From contig JAGTJL010000003.1 in the NCBI GenBank assembly GCA_020746875.1, positions 3,038,001 through 3,102,000 on the forward strand: 64,000 nucleotides of DNA. The letters are read 5' to 3'. The translations under genes were made by a program, and so were the position numbers. Positions within the stretch are counted from its first letter, which is position 1. Each line of letters opens with the position of its first letter. This document shows, in pieces, positions 51,087-62,254 of the stretch. A model generated the notes under the pieces. The model saw only the letters and a program-made list of their open reading frames with translations. It made no database searches and was not told the origin of the DNA. Source of the stretch: Rhexocercosporidium sp. MPI-PUGE-AT-0058. Its lineage: Eukaryota > Ascomycota > Leotiomycetes > Helotiales.

Positions 51087-52341
51087 GATGAATGTTACGA
51101 ACAATCTTGTCGGATGTCTCACAGAAAACAATTTGGATAAAGAAGACCAGATGGAAAGCACTTCAGGGCGACGCCTCCTTCATATATCCATCTCATAGCA
51201 GCCACACCATCAACCCACACAATGGACTACATATCCGCGAGTCAGCAACTGCCTTCCTAGTCTCCGATCAAGTCTCCAATCGCAATAGAACTCTACCAAT
51301 GTTCATTAATTTATCCCCTTTCATCCCATCTCTCCATTCCCCCTCACCCACCCATTCTGACTCTCTCCCAGCCCATTTACAGATTCCATTGGTGCGAATC
51401 CATGCCCATTACAGATCAGAGGGCCTACTGACTCCTTCAATTAATACTAGTGACTTTGTACAAGGTCCCGAGATCGTAAGTCCGTAATCTATTCGGAGCG
51501 CCTCCATGTACGCCGCTCCCCCGGATTGGGAATGTGGGGTTTGCGGAGGAGGAATTGCGAGTGCCGAGTGCCGGACCGTATACAGACGTGCACGGGTAAT
51601 TAGGTTCGAGATGGGTGTTTAGGCGTACAGGTCCGAAGGCTTGAAGGATTCACCAAGAGTGGATTGTGGTTGAATCAGTTATATACGTGGTGGTGATGAT
51701 GGAGAGAAGCTCCGTGTTTTGTGATAAGTTAAGTCCCAAGCTGGCTGGAAACCATGACCACCTTCACTTTACACTTTCAAGGGAATCGAGGAAAGTTTGG
51801 ACAAGCTTTTGGAAGCCAAATTGGCATTAAAGATTCCAAAACATGCTTTTTTTAATCGTGAAAAGGTTTGAAGAGTATTGCGGGGTGGGCGGCCCGCGAC
51901 TTTACTTCAACGACCTATCTCGCTTCCGGATAAAGGGGGATGAATTACCCCTTGACAATCACCAGATCAGTTGAAATGTACCTTATCAGCACCTGATATA
52001 GAGTCACATCATACCCTTGGCAGGCACTGATCTTTAGAGAACAGGGATTTGCTTGCCTCTACTTCCATGAATTTAGTAACAGTACACTGACAAGTGACGT
52101 TTCCCGGTTTTGCTTCCCCAGTCATGAGCTGTAGCCTCCAAACGAGATCAACATCAAGCGGTCTAAAGGTACATATAGCTTAATTAGGAATATTGTAAAA
52201 AAAAGTAAAATAAAAATATTATACTGGTTGCGAGAACACAACATCTTTTGTGGGTTTCTGTAGCCGGTTTGGGTTGGAAAACCTTCGCTTGTGAAATCAA
52301 AAGACCATTGATCATTGGGTACACATCCCCTTTGGTGACAA
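51087..52341. other. AA9 gene promoter region
   Basis: Upstream region of the AA9 gene on the minus strand and 3' flank of the GNAT gene. It holds four matches to the CreA motif SYGGRG (CCGGGG at 51519 on the minus strand; GTGGGG at 51534, GCGGAG at 51543 and GCGGGG at 51880). No gene-like frame. Confidence 0.5.
51519..51548. promoter_or_regulatory. Cluster of CreA-like motifs upstream of AA9
   Basis: Three SYGGRG matches within 30 bp (CCGGGG on the minus strand, GTGGGG and GCGGAG on plus), about 430–460 bp upstream of the AA9 start. CreA/Mig1 represses cellulase genes on glucose and tends to bind paired sites. One match per ~256 bp is expected by chance, so the cluster is suggestive only. 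Confidence 0.35.
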
Positions 52342-53141
52342 TCAACTTACTAACCCAGCAAATCCTCGATCGCCCTTCGGCTCTCTTACCATCCAAGCAC
52401 GAGTATAAACGCCGTCACCCCCATAATTCCCAAGGTCAACGTCATGTGTCTCTAAAATCCTCCATCCATTCTTCTCATAAGTACCGACAGCCTGAGGAGT
52501 GCTAGTGCACCAGAACCTCGCTCTTCTTGCATCCGCTACTCGAGACCCTATCTCCAGCAGCGAAGATGCTATACCTTGGCGCTGATACTGCGGATGTACG
52601 AAGCAAAATGATAACTCTGCGAAATCACGGTCAAATTTGTGTGTCACATGGAGTCTTTGATCAAACAGAAAATAAATTTGCACAGAAAACTTGTCAAACT
52701 TAGACAAAAGGAATAGGCGAGAGAAGTCAACCTACCCATGTCTTTCTCAGCATCAACATCCCTTTCCGAAAACACTCTCGTCCCACCCACCTTATCCATC
52801 CATAGATCCACATTCACACCCGGCAGCTTCGGCAACCCACCTACTCCCCTCTCCTCCCTTCCTTCCTCAATCTCCAAATTCTCTTTCGGCAGCGTCCAAG
52901 TTGCAAACCCAATCACTTTCTTACTTTTCTCGTCAACAGCTTTATAAGTCACTCGATCAGGCTTCTGCACAGGAGTAAACAGCCCAACGATAGACATCAT
53001 ATCATGCGTTCCTTGGGCTGCCGAGCCCCATATCAAGGGGTAGGCTGCGTCGGAGGAGGAGAAGGCCGCTGTCATTATTGAGGCGAGAGATGAGGCATCA
53101 TCTTCGGTTGCGAGATGAAGCTTGATGTTTGGTGGCGGCAT
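52342..53141 (-). CDS. GNAT-family N-acetyltransferase
   Basis: Acetyl-CoA-dependent transferase of unknown substrate. Model: exons 53141–52736 and 52616–52342 with a 119-nt intron, 226 aa. The N-terminal part (LHLATEDDASSLASIMTAAF) is the usual GNAT start; the middle has FATWTLPKE as strand 4. Motif A is split just after the intron: LSFCFVHPQYQRQGIASSLL holds the pyrophosphate-binding QRQGIA at 147–152. The C-terminal strand and YEKNGWRI helix are also typical. No signal peptide, so it should be cytosolic or nuclear. It sits between two secreted hydrolase genes without evident functional link. Many such fungal GNATs act on small amines or toxins, but that is only a guess here. Confidence 0.85.
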
Positions 53142-53474
53142 GTTAGGCGAGTGTGGCTGAACGATGATTTGACTTGACGAAACAAAATAGAGATGATAGT
53201 TAAGAAGTCTTGCCTGAAGTAGTGCTCGAGGAAGGAGAGTTTGAAGATGAGGGTTGAGTCATACATCCATCAGCTAACCCTAAATAAGAAGCTGATGTCT
53301 TCTGTGCGGCGCAGGCATGCAAAACAAACCAAGTATTGATCACCCGCCGCTGCATTGCTTTGACATACCAGAATGAGGAATTCTGCGCAAGTGCTACTAC
53401 AATCTACATGAAAATATATATATACACACGAATAGAAAAGGATTCCTTCCATCGAGACCAACTCAAAAATTATC
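53142..53474. other. Short intergenic region between GNAT and GH16
   Basis: Presumed GNAT promoter and GH16 3' flank. An AT/AC dinucleotide run lies near 53411–53426. Nothing else seen. Confidence 0.5.
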
Positions 53475-54643
53475 TCAGAATTGGTAAACTTTGACAGAGT
53501 TTATAGACCAATAAGCGGGAGCGAACGCATTGGGGTTTGCTCCAACATAGTTCTGGCAAGATCCCAAGCTCGAACAGCTACTGCTTCCCCAGACGGCACC
53601 AGCCCACTGTCACCCAGTATCAGCTTCGATCCCTTCAAAAGACAGGGCAAAAATAAAAGGGGAAGAACTTACGTCGCCACAGAAAGTCGTGTCGAAAATG
53701 ATGTTCTGATTCTTGAAATAGGAATCGATATTACATCCACTACCACCATTGAACGCCACAACCGGTGTACCCCAATTCACAGTCATGGGTCGTCCATTGG
53801 TAATATCAGCGGGGATGTTCCCACGTGGGAAGAACCAGATGTAGATGCCAGAGCTCTCCCATTGCATGGCGTACACACCACCCCCGTTGTTGTTGAAGGA
53901 GTTTCCGTAGGCGTTCGCAGTGGTGGTTGTAGCTCCGCATCCTGTGTTCCCGTTGTCTTGGTTACAATTGGAGTGTTGCAGGTTGGTTCCGTATTGCGAG
54001 CCTGCGGTGTTGATATTACATCCTGCGGCTGTGTGGAGGGTCATCGTGTTGGTGCCGGCAATGTTGACGCCCTCGATGATGTCGATTTCTCCGCTGCCTG
54101 GCCACTACATATGATAAGTCAGCTATTGTAGTTAGGCAACATAATGGTAATAGAGTTTCTTACGTTGGGTCCAAAAAGCCAGAAAGCAGGCCAGACGCCA
54201 CAGATACTTCCAGGCCTAAATCTTGTCAATATCGGTTGCTCTCTCCCATGATTTTGGGGGAAAGCTTACATGTGAGCAATATCGGCAATGAAGAGACCAT
54301 GATTGTAAGCCTTCTTACTCTCAACGCGGACGGAAGCACGGCCTGGTGAAGGAGGATTGAACGTAGTGTGGTCAACCCCCATGTAGACCTGACCATTGTT
54401 GGTATTGATAAGTCCTCGGCTAGCAGCCGAACTCTGGGATTGATAGCTCACGAATCCGTGAGTTGGGTCACTCCCAGTGAAGAAGTTGAAGCTGTTGAAG
54501 AAGTTGTTGCTGTTGTAAGTGTCGACGAGGTTGTAGTTTGCCGCAGCCAGTCGATGGTAGGTACCAGTGGAGTTCGTCCAGAGGGCAGTTGATGTCCCTA
54601 CAAGGCCGAGAAGGCTCAGGATAAAAGCGTATGAAAAATACAT
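53475..54643 (-). CDS. Secreted glycoside hydrolase family 16 endo-beta-1,3(4)-glucanase
   Basis: Secreted beta-glucanase of the fungal GH16 type acting on mixed-linked or beta-1,3-glucans. Model: exons 54643–54270, 54215–54164, 54104–53673 and 53606–53475, 329 aa. A signal peptide ends near residue 20 (GTSTA). The jelly-roll active-site motif GEIDIIEG gives Glu148 as nucleophile, Asp150 as helper and Glu153 as acid/base. The upstream strand HGLFIADIAHMPG and WPAFWLFGPNWP are typical of the fungal group. It ends after WSINSVKVYQF with no binding domain or GPI signal, so it should be released rather than wall-anchored. Cell-wall remodelling or plant and fungal glucan use are both possible. It sits near the AA9 gene. 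Confidence 0.92.
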
Positions 54644-57366
54644 TGTGAGATAATATCAGTGTCAAAATGAGGGTATATGTGTTGTGGGCAAAACTTGAAG
54701 TTATAAACAATGTAAATATATACAGAAACAACAGCGAGCAAAGGAGTGACTGAGGCTGGGCCAAGAATGAGCTATCATCTTGAAGTCTCGGGGTCTTCGA
54801 TACTCTATATACTTTAAGAGAGCTCACGGGAGATATCCAGTGCAATTTTAGTCATGAAGTAGGCATTGCACACATGCCGGCCTCCCGCCTGACAATAGGT
54901 CTAAGCCGTCGGCGCCGAGAAGCTGTTCTTCTAGGGTGGCTGAAAGAAACAGGTGCCAGCGGAAAAAAACAAGCCCATGACTGAAGAAATGAGGCCAAAG
55001 TCCTAGTCAGCTCCCTGATAGCAGCCATGGCTTCATGCCCAAGAGTGAAAAAGCAGAAACAGTAGATGTTCTAGACCGGGCAGGAGGTCGGAAGTGGCTC
55101 CCCAAGGGGGGTATCATGCCTCTCAGATGGTGGTATTGAGGAACGACCGCAAGAAGCAGAGATGAAGACAAGATCAAAGTCCACGAATGCGAGCGAGAGA
55201 AGAGGTTCTCAAGTGAAGCGGCGCTCGGGTCACTTCTTCCTAGAAGGGGAGGCTACTGCAAGCCGTCAACTTAGGCAACTGGATACATTGAAATGTATGG
55301 TCTTGAGGGCACATTGGCAGGTACTGATCATAAGATGAGCCTGGGACCTGGTTTCAACTGCCTGCAGAGGGGTTCGGGATTCACAGGGCTGCTCGGCTGC
55401 TCTAGATCATTTCCAGCACCCAGGGATCACGATGCGCCATCACCTGCATTGACATCTAGCCCACTGTTAGGTCCCATGGATAGTCTGCTGTTGATAGGAC
55501 CGAGTAAGGTCCGGAAGACAGCCTGGGGAGAGGATTGGTCAGGCTGAAGATGATGTGTCGATCCCCCTGGCAGAAGTAGTGCGGGGCGGGATACAGGAGG
55601 CGTTGGCACGGACCGAGGTTTTGTTCCAGCGCTGTGTTATCTCTGAATACCACTTTCCGGATCCAGCGAATAGGATCAATATCCAGGATCTTTTGGCATC
55701 TTTGAAAAAAGGGGGGCAACAAAGCAAGCTGGAGCAATTTCTGTTGTCCAGACGGAAAGATTCCAGATGGCGAAGACACAATTGTCCGGATACCACCATT
55801 TGTGTCTTGTATGAAACTAAATACTCCGTCCCAGCATGAAAGATATGGTCTAGAATGAGGCAACAGCTGGTTGTCAGGACTGAACATGTAGAGTCCACGG
55901 GCAATGAGAGATGTTGTAGATTTGGCCACGATGATGGATTAGATTCCACCACTCAATGTGGCGCTCAAGAGAACCTTCTGTAGACCTTCGAACAGAAGTT
56001 GACAGAGCAGCTCTTAACTTACCTAGAGCTTTACTAGAAAGGAGCCTTTTCCATGAACTGTAGCCGAGGAGTCACTGAGTTAATTAACAGCAAACAGTAA
56101 ACAAGCGGCAGAAATTCGAATTGCGATGAAGTATCAGCCTCCACATGACGCTTATCACGAAGTGCTGCGAAAAGTGTCTGGCAATTCAAATCTCCTTCAT
56201 TTATTGAAGGATGAAGGAATCCAAGGGATTCCGAGAGAGAACGCTGCGGGGTCGTGACGGGCATCATCGACAATCGGCCCGCAGTCACAACATTGACAAC
56301 CACCATTTATCCAGCCGAGCGAGGTGTCATTGTATTATCTTTTTATTGAAAGGAGATTTCCCAGGGCAATGAGGGGTGGGAAATATACCATGGCAAATTC
56401 AAATCCATCAAATTTTCATCCTCCTTTGACGAGGCGAGCCCCTGAAGAAGGTCTGGGGAGAAATTCGCTGTAACCTCGTAAGCGAGCTTCCATCAACCAT
56501 GGCAACATCCCAGCCGAGGAGCAGGACAATGGCTTTCAAACCTGTATAGAACCTTAAGAAGGTGATGAATCAATGATTGAAGACCAGAGTAGTTCCTTGA
56601 TTATGATGTTCTTGTAGCCTATCGCCAACTCATGTGCTAACGTTGCTTGTGTTTACTGAATGCTCCGGCCCTCCCAAATTATATCCGAGTCGAGCATAAG
56701 ATTCGCGAAAGAAACATCGGACCTTTAATCCAATTTTTCAACGGTTATCACGGTTTGAACCGACCCCTTTCAGTTGGTGAGAGACACCATTGGTAATTTA
56801 GCTTCGCACCCATCGTCCACTGTCGTATTATCGTCTATTGAAGCTTTAGTGGGCGAAGATTGTGACAAGTCGTGGTGAGTGACCATGTCGATATTCTCAA
56901 CCATTTCGATCTGGCAGGAGAATATTAAGGGTTAGATACGGTGTGTCATGGAAAACCTACAAAGAGAAATGTCGGAGGTACCGAGTGTGTTTTCGTGTGG
57001 CGATGTCTCACTCACGGCTCTGGCTCTAGCCATGCTACTGTTATGTTGCTGCAAGTGTTTGTATACCCAGATTGAACGACAAATCACTTTTCGGGAGCCT
57101 TATTGGTTTTTTGATCATATTTGACGTATGGAAGGCGCAGCTCTGTAGATGTGCGCAATGTATAGGTGTGAGGGAGGAGCTCTTTCTGGCATCCGCGTGT
57201 AGTGCGGCGGGGGAAGGAGCTAACTCAAGATTAATCAAGAGCTCCCTTTCCAGATTCTATTTCATAAAAGTGAGTATAGTGAATGCTCTCCGAGACTTCT
57301 TGACCATTACTGTAGCATACACAGCTTTACACTCCAGCAACAACGGTGACTCGCAACACCTCTACA
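54644..57366. other. Intergenic region with an unassigned open frame
   Basis: The left end is the GH16 promoter; a TATA-like stretch lies at 54714–54722 (minus). A plus frame of about 95 codons at 55555–55839 has fairly coding-like composition but no motif, no signal peptide and no clear exon partner; the frame continues with several stops and may be a relic. Otherwise nothing seen. Confidence 0.4.
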
Positions 57367-57929
57367 ATGCGTCTCCACATTTCCCTTCCCATCATGTTAG
57401 CAGCTACTATCGTCGCTCGATCGGTTCCAAACTCCGACACGAACGGCTCCGATCCTCTGAATTGTGTTTCTTTTGGAGAAGGATGCCATCTCAAACTAGA
57501 CGTCGTTACAGGAGTCTTCAGATGCAGCTGCACGACGAACCCCGACAACCTGCCGCAAGTACCCAACATCTTCTTCCTAGCTTCTACCGCATTATTAGGC
57601 AACAAGTTTCACTAACTTAAAAAAGTGACCTTGCCTGGTTCTACACCGAGTCCAACTACCGCGGCATCGAGTACCAAGGATACGGCGACTACAGTACATG
57701 CAAGAATCTGCCGTACAGCTGGGACAAGAAGACTCGTTCCATGAAAAGCAACCTTGATCCATCAGTCATCTGCTGCGTCTTTACCGGTGCGGACTGCGAC
57801 AAGGAAGGAAAACATTGGACACCTGTCGATGCCAGTGTTCAGGAGTTTCAAGGATTTTATGCTTTGGGCGTTAGGAGCTACATGTGTAATGCCTGGGTTG
57901 ATGAGACGTCGACTTGTGATGGACTTTGA
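57367..57929 (+). CDS. Small secreted cysteine-rich protein with crystallin-like motif
   Basis: Model: exons 57367–57554 and 57626–57929, 163 aa. A signal peptide covers about residues 1–18 (Met at 57367 begins it; the upstream in-frame ATG is less likely). The mature protein has ten cysteines (33, 40, 53, 55, 88, 112, 113, 120, 150, 160), enough for five disulfides. Residues 69–76 (YTESNYRG) fit the beta/gamma-crystallin Greek-key signature Y/F-x4-Y/F-x-G, followed by GYGDYSTCKNL, as in secreted microbial crystallin-like proteins. Only one clear key is visible, so the fold is likely, not certain. The intron is GC-AG: the donor CCGCAAGT restores phase, and no nearby GT donor does; the branch ACTAAC lies 10 nt before the 3' end. 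A role as effector or antifungal protein is inference from size and secretion. Confidence 0.7.
57555..57625 (+). other. GC-AG intron of the cysteine-rich secreted gene
   Basis: 71 nt, starts GCAAGT and ends AAAAAG. GC-AG introns typically have this strong extended donor. The only GT donors nearby (for example GTACCC at 57559) leave the wrong phase. The branch ACTAAC at 57611–57616 is a good match to fungal consensus. Confidence 0.6.
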
Positions 57930-58203
57930 ATGGTGTTGGTTTGTTGGGCGTTGACTTCAAGTTATTTGGGCTCAATGTATTGTTTGCTAGCCATTAGTGT
58001 CTCTCTATTGAAGCTTTAACAACATGACCATTCACTTAATACTCAACCACCTATCGTTCCCGTTCCCCTCTCTTTTCTTCCCACGTCGCCAACATATCCT
58101 TTCGTCAAAATCAATACACCAGAGCCGAGATTTTTCTGCTACACCTGCATACAGTATTCTGGGTCTGATCCGCAATCCACCCCATGGCGAATCGACCTTT
58201 CCG

Positions 58204-58800
58204 CTAAATCTGTGGCTCTGGAGTAGATGCCACGCCTTCATTAGCTAGCTTATCTATCAACGAGCTATTAAATAACAGGGCAAGTTGAGCCGCCAAGGTC
58301 GTCGACGCCAGATTCAAAATCCATCCACCCTGCACCGCCATGAAAGCAAGAAGTGTAGGAGCAAGACTGCCCCAAGGAAGCGCACAAACCCCGATAGTAA
58401 TTGTCTGACTCTGTTTCAAGCGCAGTTGTTCAGTGATGACTTAGGCTAGCTTCAACACTACGTTCGACTCTACCATATCAAGATTTCGTAGATGATTGAT
58501 TGCGTAAATGTGGAACGCTAGGTAGAGCCTCTCCATATGACTCTAAAGAATAGCGGGGTCGAGTAGATCATCGACATCTCCACCACGCGAAATTAATCCC
58601 GTGAGAAAGATGTTAACGAATATCGGGAAATGAGTTTCCATTGCTGCAGTAACGTTCCAGCCCGGTCCCGAAACGGCCGTCATGTTATCAAGTGCCAGAC
58701 TTACATTGACTCTATATCCCCGATTAGTGCGTACGACGGCTTCCGGGAAAATAACAGGATATCCAGTCACCACCACGTAGCGAAGAGCTCCTCATTGCTA
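58204..58800 (-). pseudogene. Decayed membrane-protein gene
   Basis: One minus-strand frame runs from about 58800 to the stop at 58204 with protein-like content, interrupted by TAG at 58543–58545 and TAA at about 58438–58440. Both stops could derive from glutamine codons by C-to-T change. After the second stop the frame has a hydrophobic stretch (WGSLAPTLLAFMAVQGGWIL) followed by a short soluble end, suggesting the C-terminal helix of a fungal integral membrane protein. Upstream, a second open frame (58810–58966) in another phase may be the earlier part. Two in-frame stops in about 195 codons argue against a working gene; a multi-intron gene is the alternative. Family not recognised. Confidence 0.45.
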
Positions 58801-59187
58801 TCGATATCATATCAATCTCACTGATCTCTAAAGCTGTTGCTGTTTTTTGGCCTAGACTGTCAAGGGTTTGCTGGCGAAGAGTGACATTCACGTTGACCTC
58901 TTGAAAGGTTCTCTTGCACCACGCCTCGCAGCCCCGCTTCGACAAGTTGCATTCTTTCCTTAGCACTTGGCTACAGGAATACTAAAAAGATGCATTGCCC
59001 TCGATAAGGCTATGCTCACCCGGAAACGCTTTGTGACCGACGAGGGCCCGTCCTGTCCCCTCCAGCTACACGCAGATATGGAACATCCCTTCCGGCATTT
59101 CAGTAGGGGCAAGAACAAAAACGGCAAACGCCATGAGACGTGATCGGAACATTGAGTCTAAACGACGGGTTTATATGCCTGGGCATT

Positions 59188-60900
59188 TCAAATGGCATAT
59201 CGAAACCGCGGATGTCGGTATCCCAGCAATGTCTGATCTTCTCTCAATCTATCATCTCGCTCGCCTCTTCCCCGCTTGGCATTCTCCCATTTGCAATAAG
59301 ATATCGTCACTGCCGTGACAACAATGCACAAACTAAGCATACCTAAATTAATCGCATGTCCAGTTTTGTACCTGATCGCTACCGCTTAGCGTATTGCTTC
59401 TGATAGGGAAGAAGACGACATACCTGGGAGCATCACTTGTCACATAAGTGAACGTAGCGATGAACGCTGCACAGTTCGCAATGCAGATCTGGAAACCAGT
59501 CGCCGTCGCCCTTACATAATGCGGGGAGACGTTGTTGGCCATCCAGCCCATTGCCATCGGTGAGCATGGGAATATTCCCACAGCAACAAAGAATGTCCCG
59601 CCATATTGCACAAGGGGTTTGGAAGACGCGATCAGCATGATGTATCCGATAATGCCGATTGTGGCGCCGCTTAGCATAAAGATTCCACGTTGTTTGAAGC
59701 GAGCTGAAAGGTAGGTGACGAGGAGCACAGCAAAGAACGCTGCCATGTTCGGAGGAACCGTAAGGAGGTTGGCTGACAAATATCAACTGATTTGCCTTCA
59801 AGAAGTACAAACATCTCTTACCTTTGACACTCTTGTATCCTAACGCACGAATGATTGTAGGCAAGAAAAGCGAGTAGCTATAAATCGGCGTGATGATGGC
59901 GAAGAAGTTCAGACTCAACAGAGCCGTGTTCCAATTTAGGATGGCAATCTTCACCCAGTGCCAGGAGAATTTCTCAGTGTCGACAGATGAAGAGGAGACA
60001 GCACCTTGTGAATCGATGTTCATGCGGTAGACCGCGACTTCCTTCTCCTCTGCGGTGAGGAATTTCGAATGCGAGGGCGTATGTGGGAGAAAAAATCCCG
60101 CCAAGAGCCCAAAGAGGATGGTAATGACACCTTCGATAAAGAAGATAAAAGGCCTGTAGGATTTAGTGAGCGAATGATCTGGCGTGTGAAGAAGGATGGT
60201 GTATACCAGCCATCATAACTCCCCGAACTAATCTGCGAGAGTCCCGTAGCTAACAGTCCTCCAAAGGCGCCGCTGAGAGGAGCTGCACAGTAGAACAATC
60301 CAATCCGAATCATGATCTGCTCGCGCTGATAAAACATCGCGAGGTAGATGATTACCCCACCAAGCAACCCTCCTTCCATCAATCCCAGGAAGAACCTTCC
60401 AACAAGCAGTCCCTCATAGGTCTTCACGAATCCAAGGCACATGCTTACAATGCCAAATCCGAAGACAAGACCTGGGAGGTAATATCCAGCACCAACTCTC
60501 TTCACGAGCCAGTTCGAGGGCACTTGTCATCATCAACAGGCGTTCCGAAATCTAAGCAGGGACAATGGTGGAGTTACAACATACCCTCAACAATGATATA
60601 TGGGACATAGAAAATTGCTAAAGCAACATTAAACTTATTGCCCTTTAGAATATTCAGATCCTCAGCCAATCCATCGATCTTCGCATTCCCGATATTACTC
60701 CTATCTATGAAAGCCAGAAGCCAGAGACCGAAAAGCCATGGAATGATATGTTTATCGAATTTCCGCGTTATGCGAGCTGAGATGACAGGGTCGAGAATAG
60801 CTCCTTCAAGGGAAGATGAGGGACTTGCATCGCTCTTCTCGACCATGGTGGGCTTGATGTATTCATCGGAGGGAAGTATGTTGGAGGTTGAGACAGACAT
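59188..60900 (-). CDS. MFS transporter, Dal5-type anion:cation symporter family
   Basis: Plasma-membrane proton-coupled importer of organic anions; relatives carry allantoate, nicotinate, pantothenate or biotin precursors. Model: exons 60900–60585, 60522–60207, 60153–59822, 59772–59424 and 59371–59188, 498 aa, all phases kept. Family landmarks: a cytosolic N-terminus, ITRKFDKHIIPWLFGLWLLAF with FIDRSNIGNAK at helix 1, the helix 4–5 region GRFFLGLMEGGLLGGVI, 12 predicted helices, and the family C-terminal end LLGYRHPRFRYT. Substrate cannot be told from sequence. The gene lies immediately upstream of the decayed membrane-protein gene on the same strand; no functional link is evident. Confidence 0.92.
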
Positions 60901-61693
60901 CTTGGGAAAGGTAGTGAAGCAAACAAGTATGTGAAGACGAAAAAGGCATGAAGGAGGACAATATTCTTTTTAAACACTGTTGGATGTTACATAGTCAGAA
61001 TGAATGCGGACCGAAAGCGAAAGCGAATGCGGATTTTCAACCTTTTTTGGTAGGAAAAAGTTAAAAAATACAACCAAATCAGGAACACCGAAATTTCAGT
61101 TACGCTGATTTTCCCCAACTTTGGCGAAGAATGAGAAGAAAAATATAATTAAACTCAACGTAATAAGCTACATACATTCCAAAATTACCCCGCACCCCTC
61201 CTACCCCGCTGTTAGAATCTCCAGATAAAAGCCCCTCACCCTCCATTGCTACTGGCTTCATGGAGTAAGAATATCCTTGATCAAAATCGAATTTTTCCAG
61301 CACTCCCGAATTATCCAAGAAGATGGCTCATCCCATGTTGTTCCAATCGTATTCTCCTCGCCGAGTCAGGTACCTCTCTGCACCTTCCCTGCCCTGGACA
61401 CCAGTGTGCAACATTGGACGAAAACCCGCCTCCCCATCCACCTCCCCTGCCAACTTCCCCAATCTCACCACGATCTGACAATATACCAAGTACAACCAAC
61501 CAATGGATAAGCCTACCTTCCCAAGCCTGTCTTCTGCACGTTAACTGACGATCCGGTCCTTGGTAAAACCCTTCATTTACGGAAGGTCCGAAAGTGTTCA
61601 AGGCTTGGTATTGCTTGGCTTTTCTTGGGACTTTCCCGAAGAACCCATCCTCGACCCCTCGTTCCTCCGCCGCATTCCTGGGCGCTTGAGCGA

Positions 61694-61754
61694 TTATCTC
61701 CACAATCAGGAGGCTGGCTGCTAAGTGGATAGCCAGCCTTTATCGTGGAGATAA
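61694..61754. repeat. Imperfect inverted repeat (hairpin)
   Basis: Outer arms TTATCTCCAC (61694–61703) and GTGGAGATAA (61745–61754) are perfect complements; inner arms AGGCTGGCT (61711–61719) and AGCCAGCCT (61731–61739) are perfect complements; the apical loop is 11 nt, with an internal loop of 7 and 5 nt. It could form a stable RNA hairpin or be a MITE relic; no transposon ends are seen. Confidence 0.75.
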
Positions 61755-62172
61755 AGGTTGAGATTGATTTGATGCAGTTGTTGGACTTAAGATTCTGGTT
61801 TTATTTGTTGTTTTGTCTTTCATTTTTCTTGTATCCTCAGCCAGTTGCTTATTTGTTCATAAACGCCGTTATTTCGAAGTCAATTCTTCAGCTTCGACGA
61901 GCTGCCTGGTAGCGCTCTAAGCCTCCACTTCGAGAAATGTGACTGTACCTGGCCGCGGACCAGGCACGACGAGCCCAGCTGTACTAGTTCCCCGATTCTG
62001 GTCAGAGTTCCATTAGCCCTGCAATCCTCTTGCCTAGGACCATGCGCAAAAGAAAGTTCAGATATCGTCCCCTTTAGTCCATCTTGTGCATTTCTTGCCA
62101 ATCACCTCCCTGAAAGGGCTAGGGCGTCCCAAAAAGATACGATGAGATCCGCTGACAGGTCTCGTCAACAAG

Positions 62173-62182
62173 TATATAAATA
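62173..62182 (+). promoter_or_regulatory. TATA box of the M43 protease gene
   Basis: TATATAAATA, 73 nt upstream of the M43 start codon. Strong consensus at a good distance for a short leader. Confidence 0.6.
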
Positions 62183-62254
62183 CATGATGATCTTCTTCCC
62201 CTGGGATTTTTCTTCCTGCCCAGCCCAGCCCAGTCCAGTTCAGTTGTGTTCATC

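Larger units (their letters stand above)
60901..62254. other. Divergent intergenic region between MFS and M43 genes
   Basis: Promoters of two divergent genes. It contains a strong inverted repeat (61694–61754) and a TATA box (62173–62182) upstream of the M43 gene. No other gene-like frame. Confidence 0.5.
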
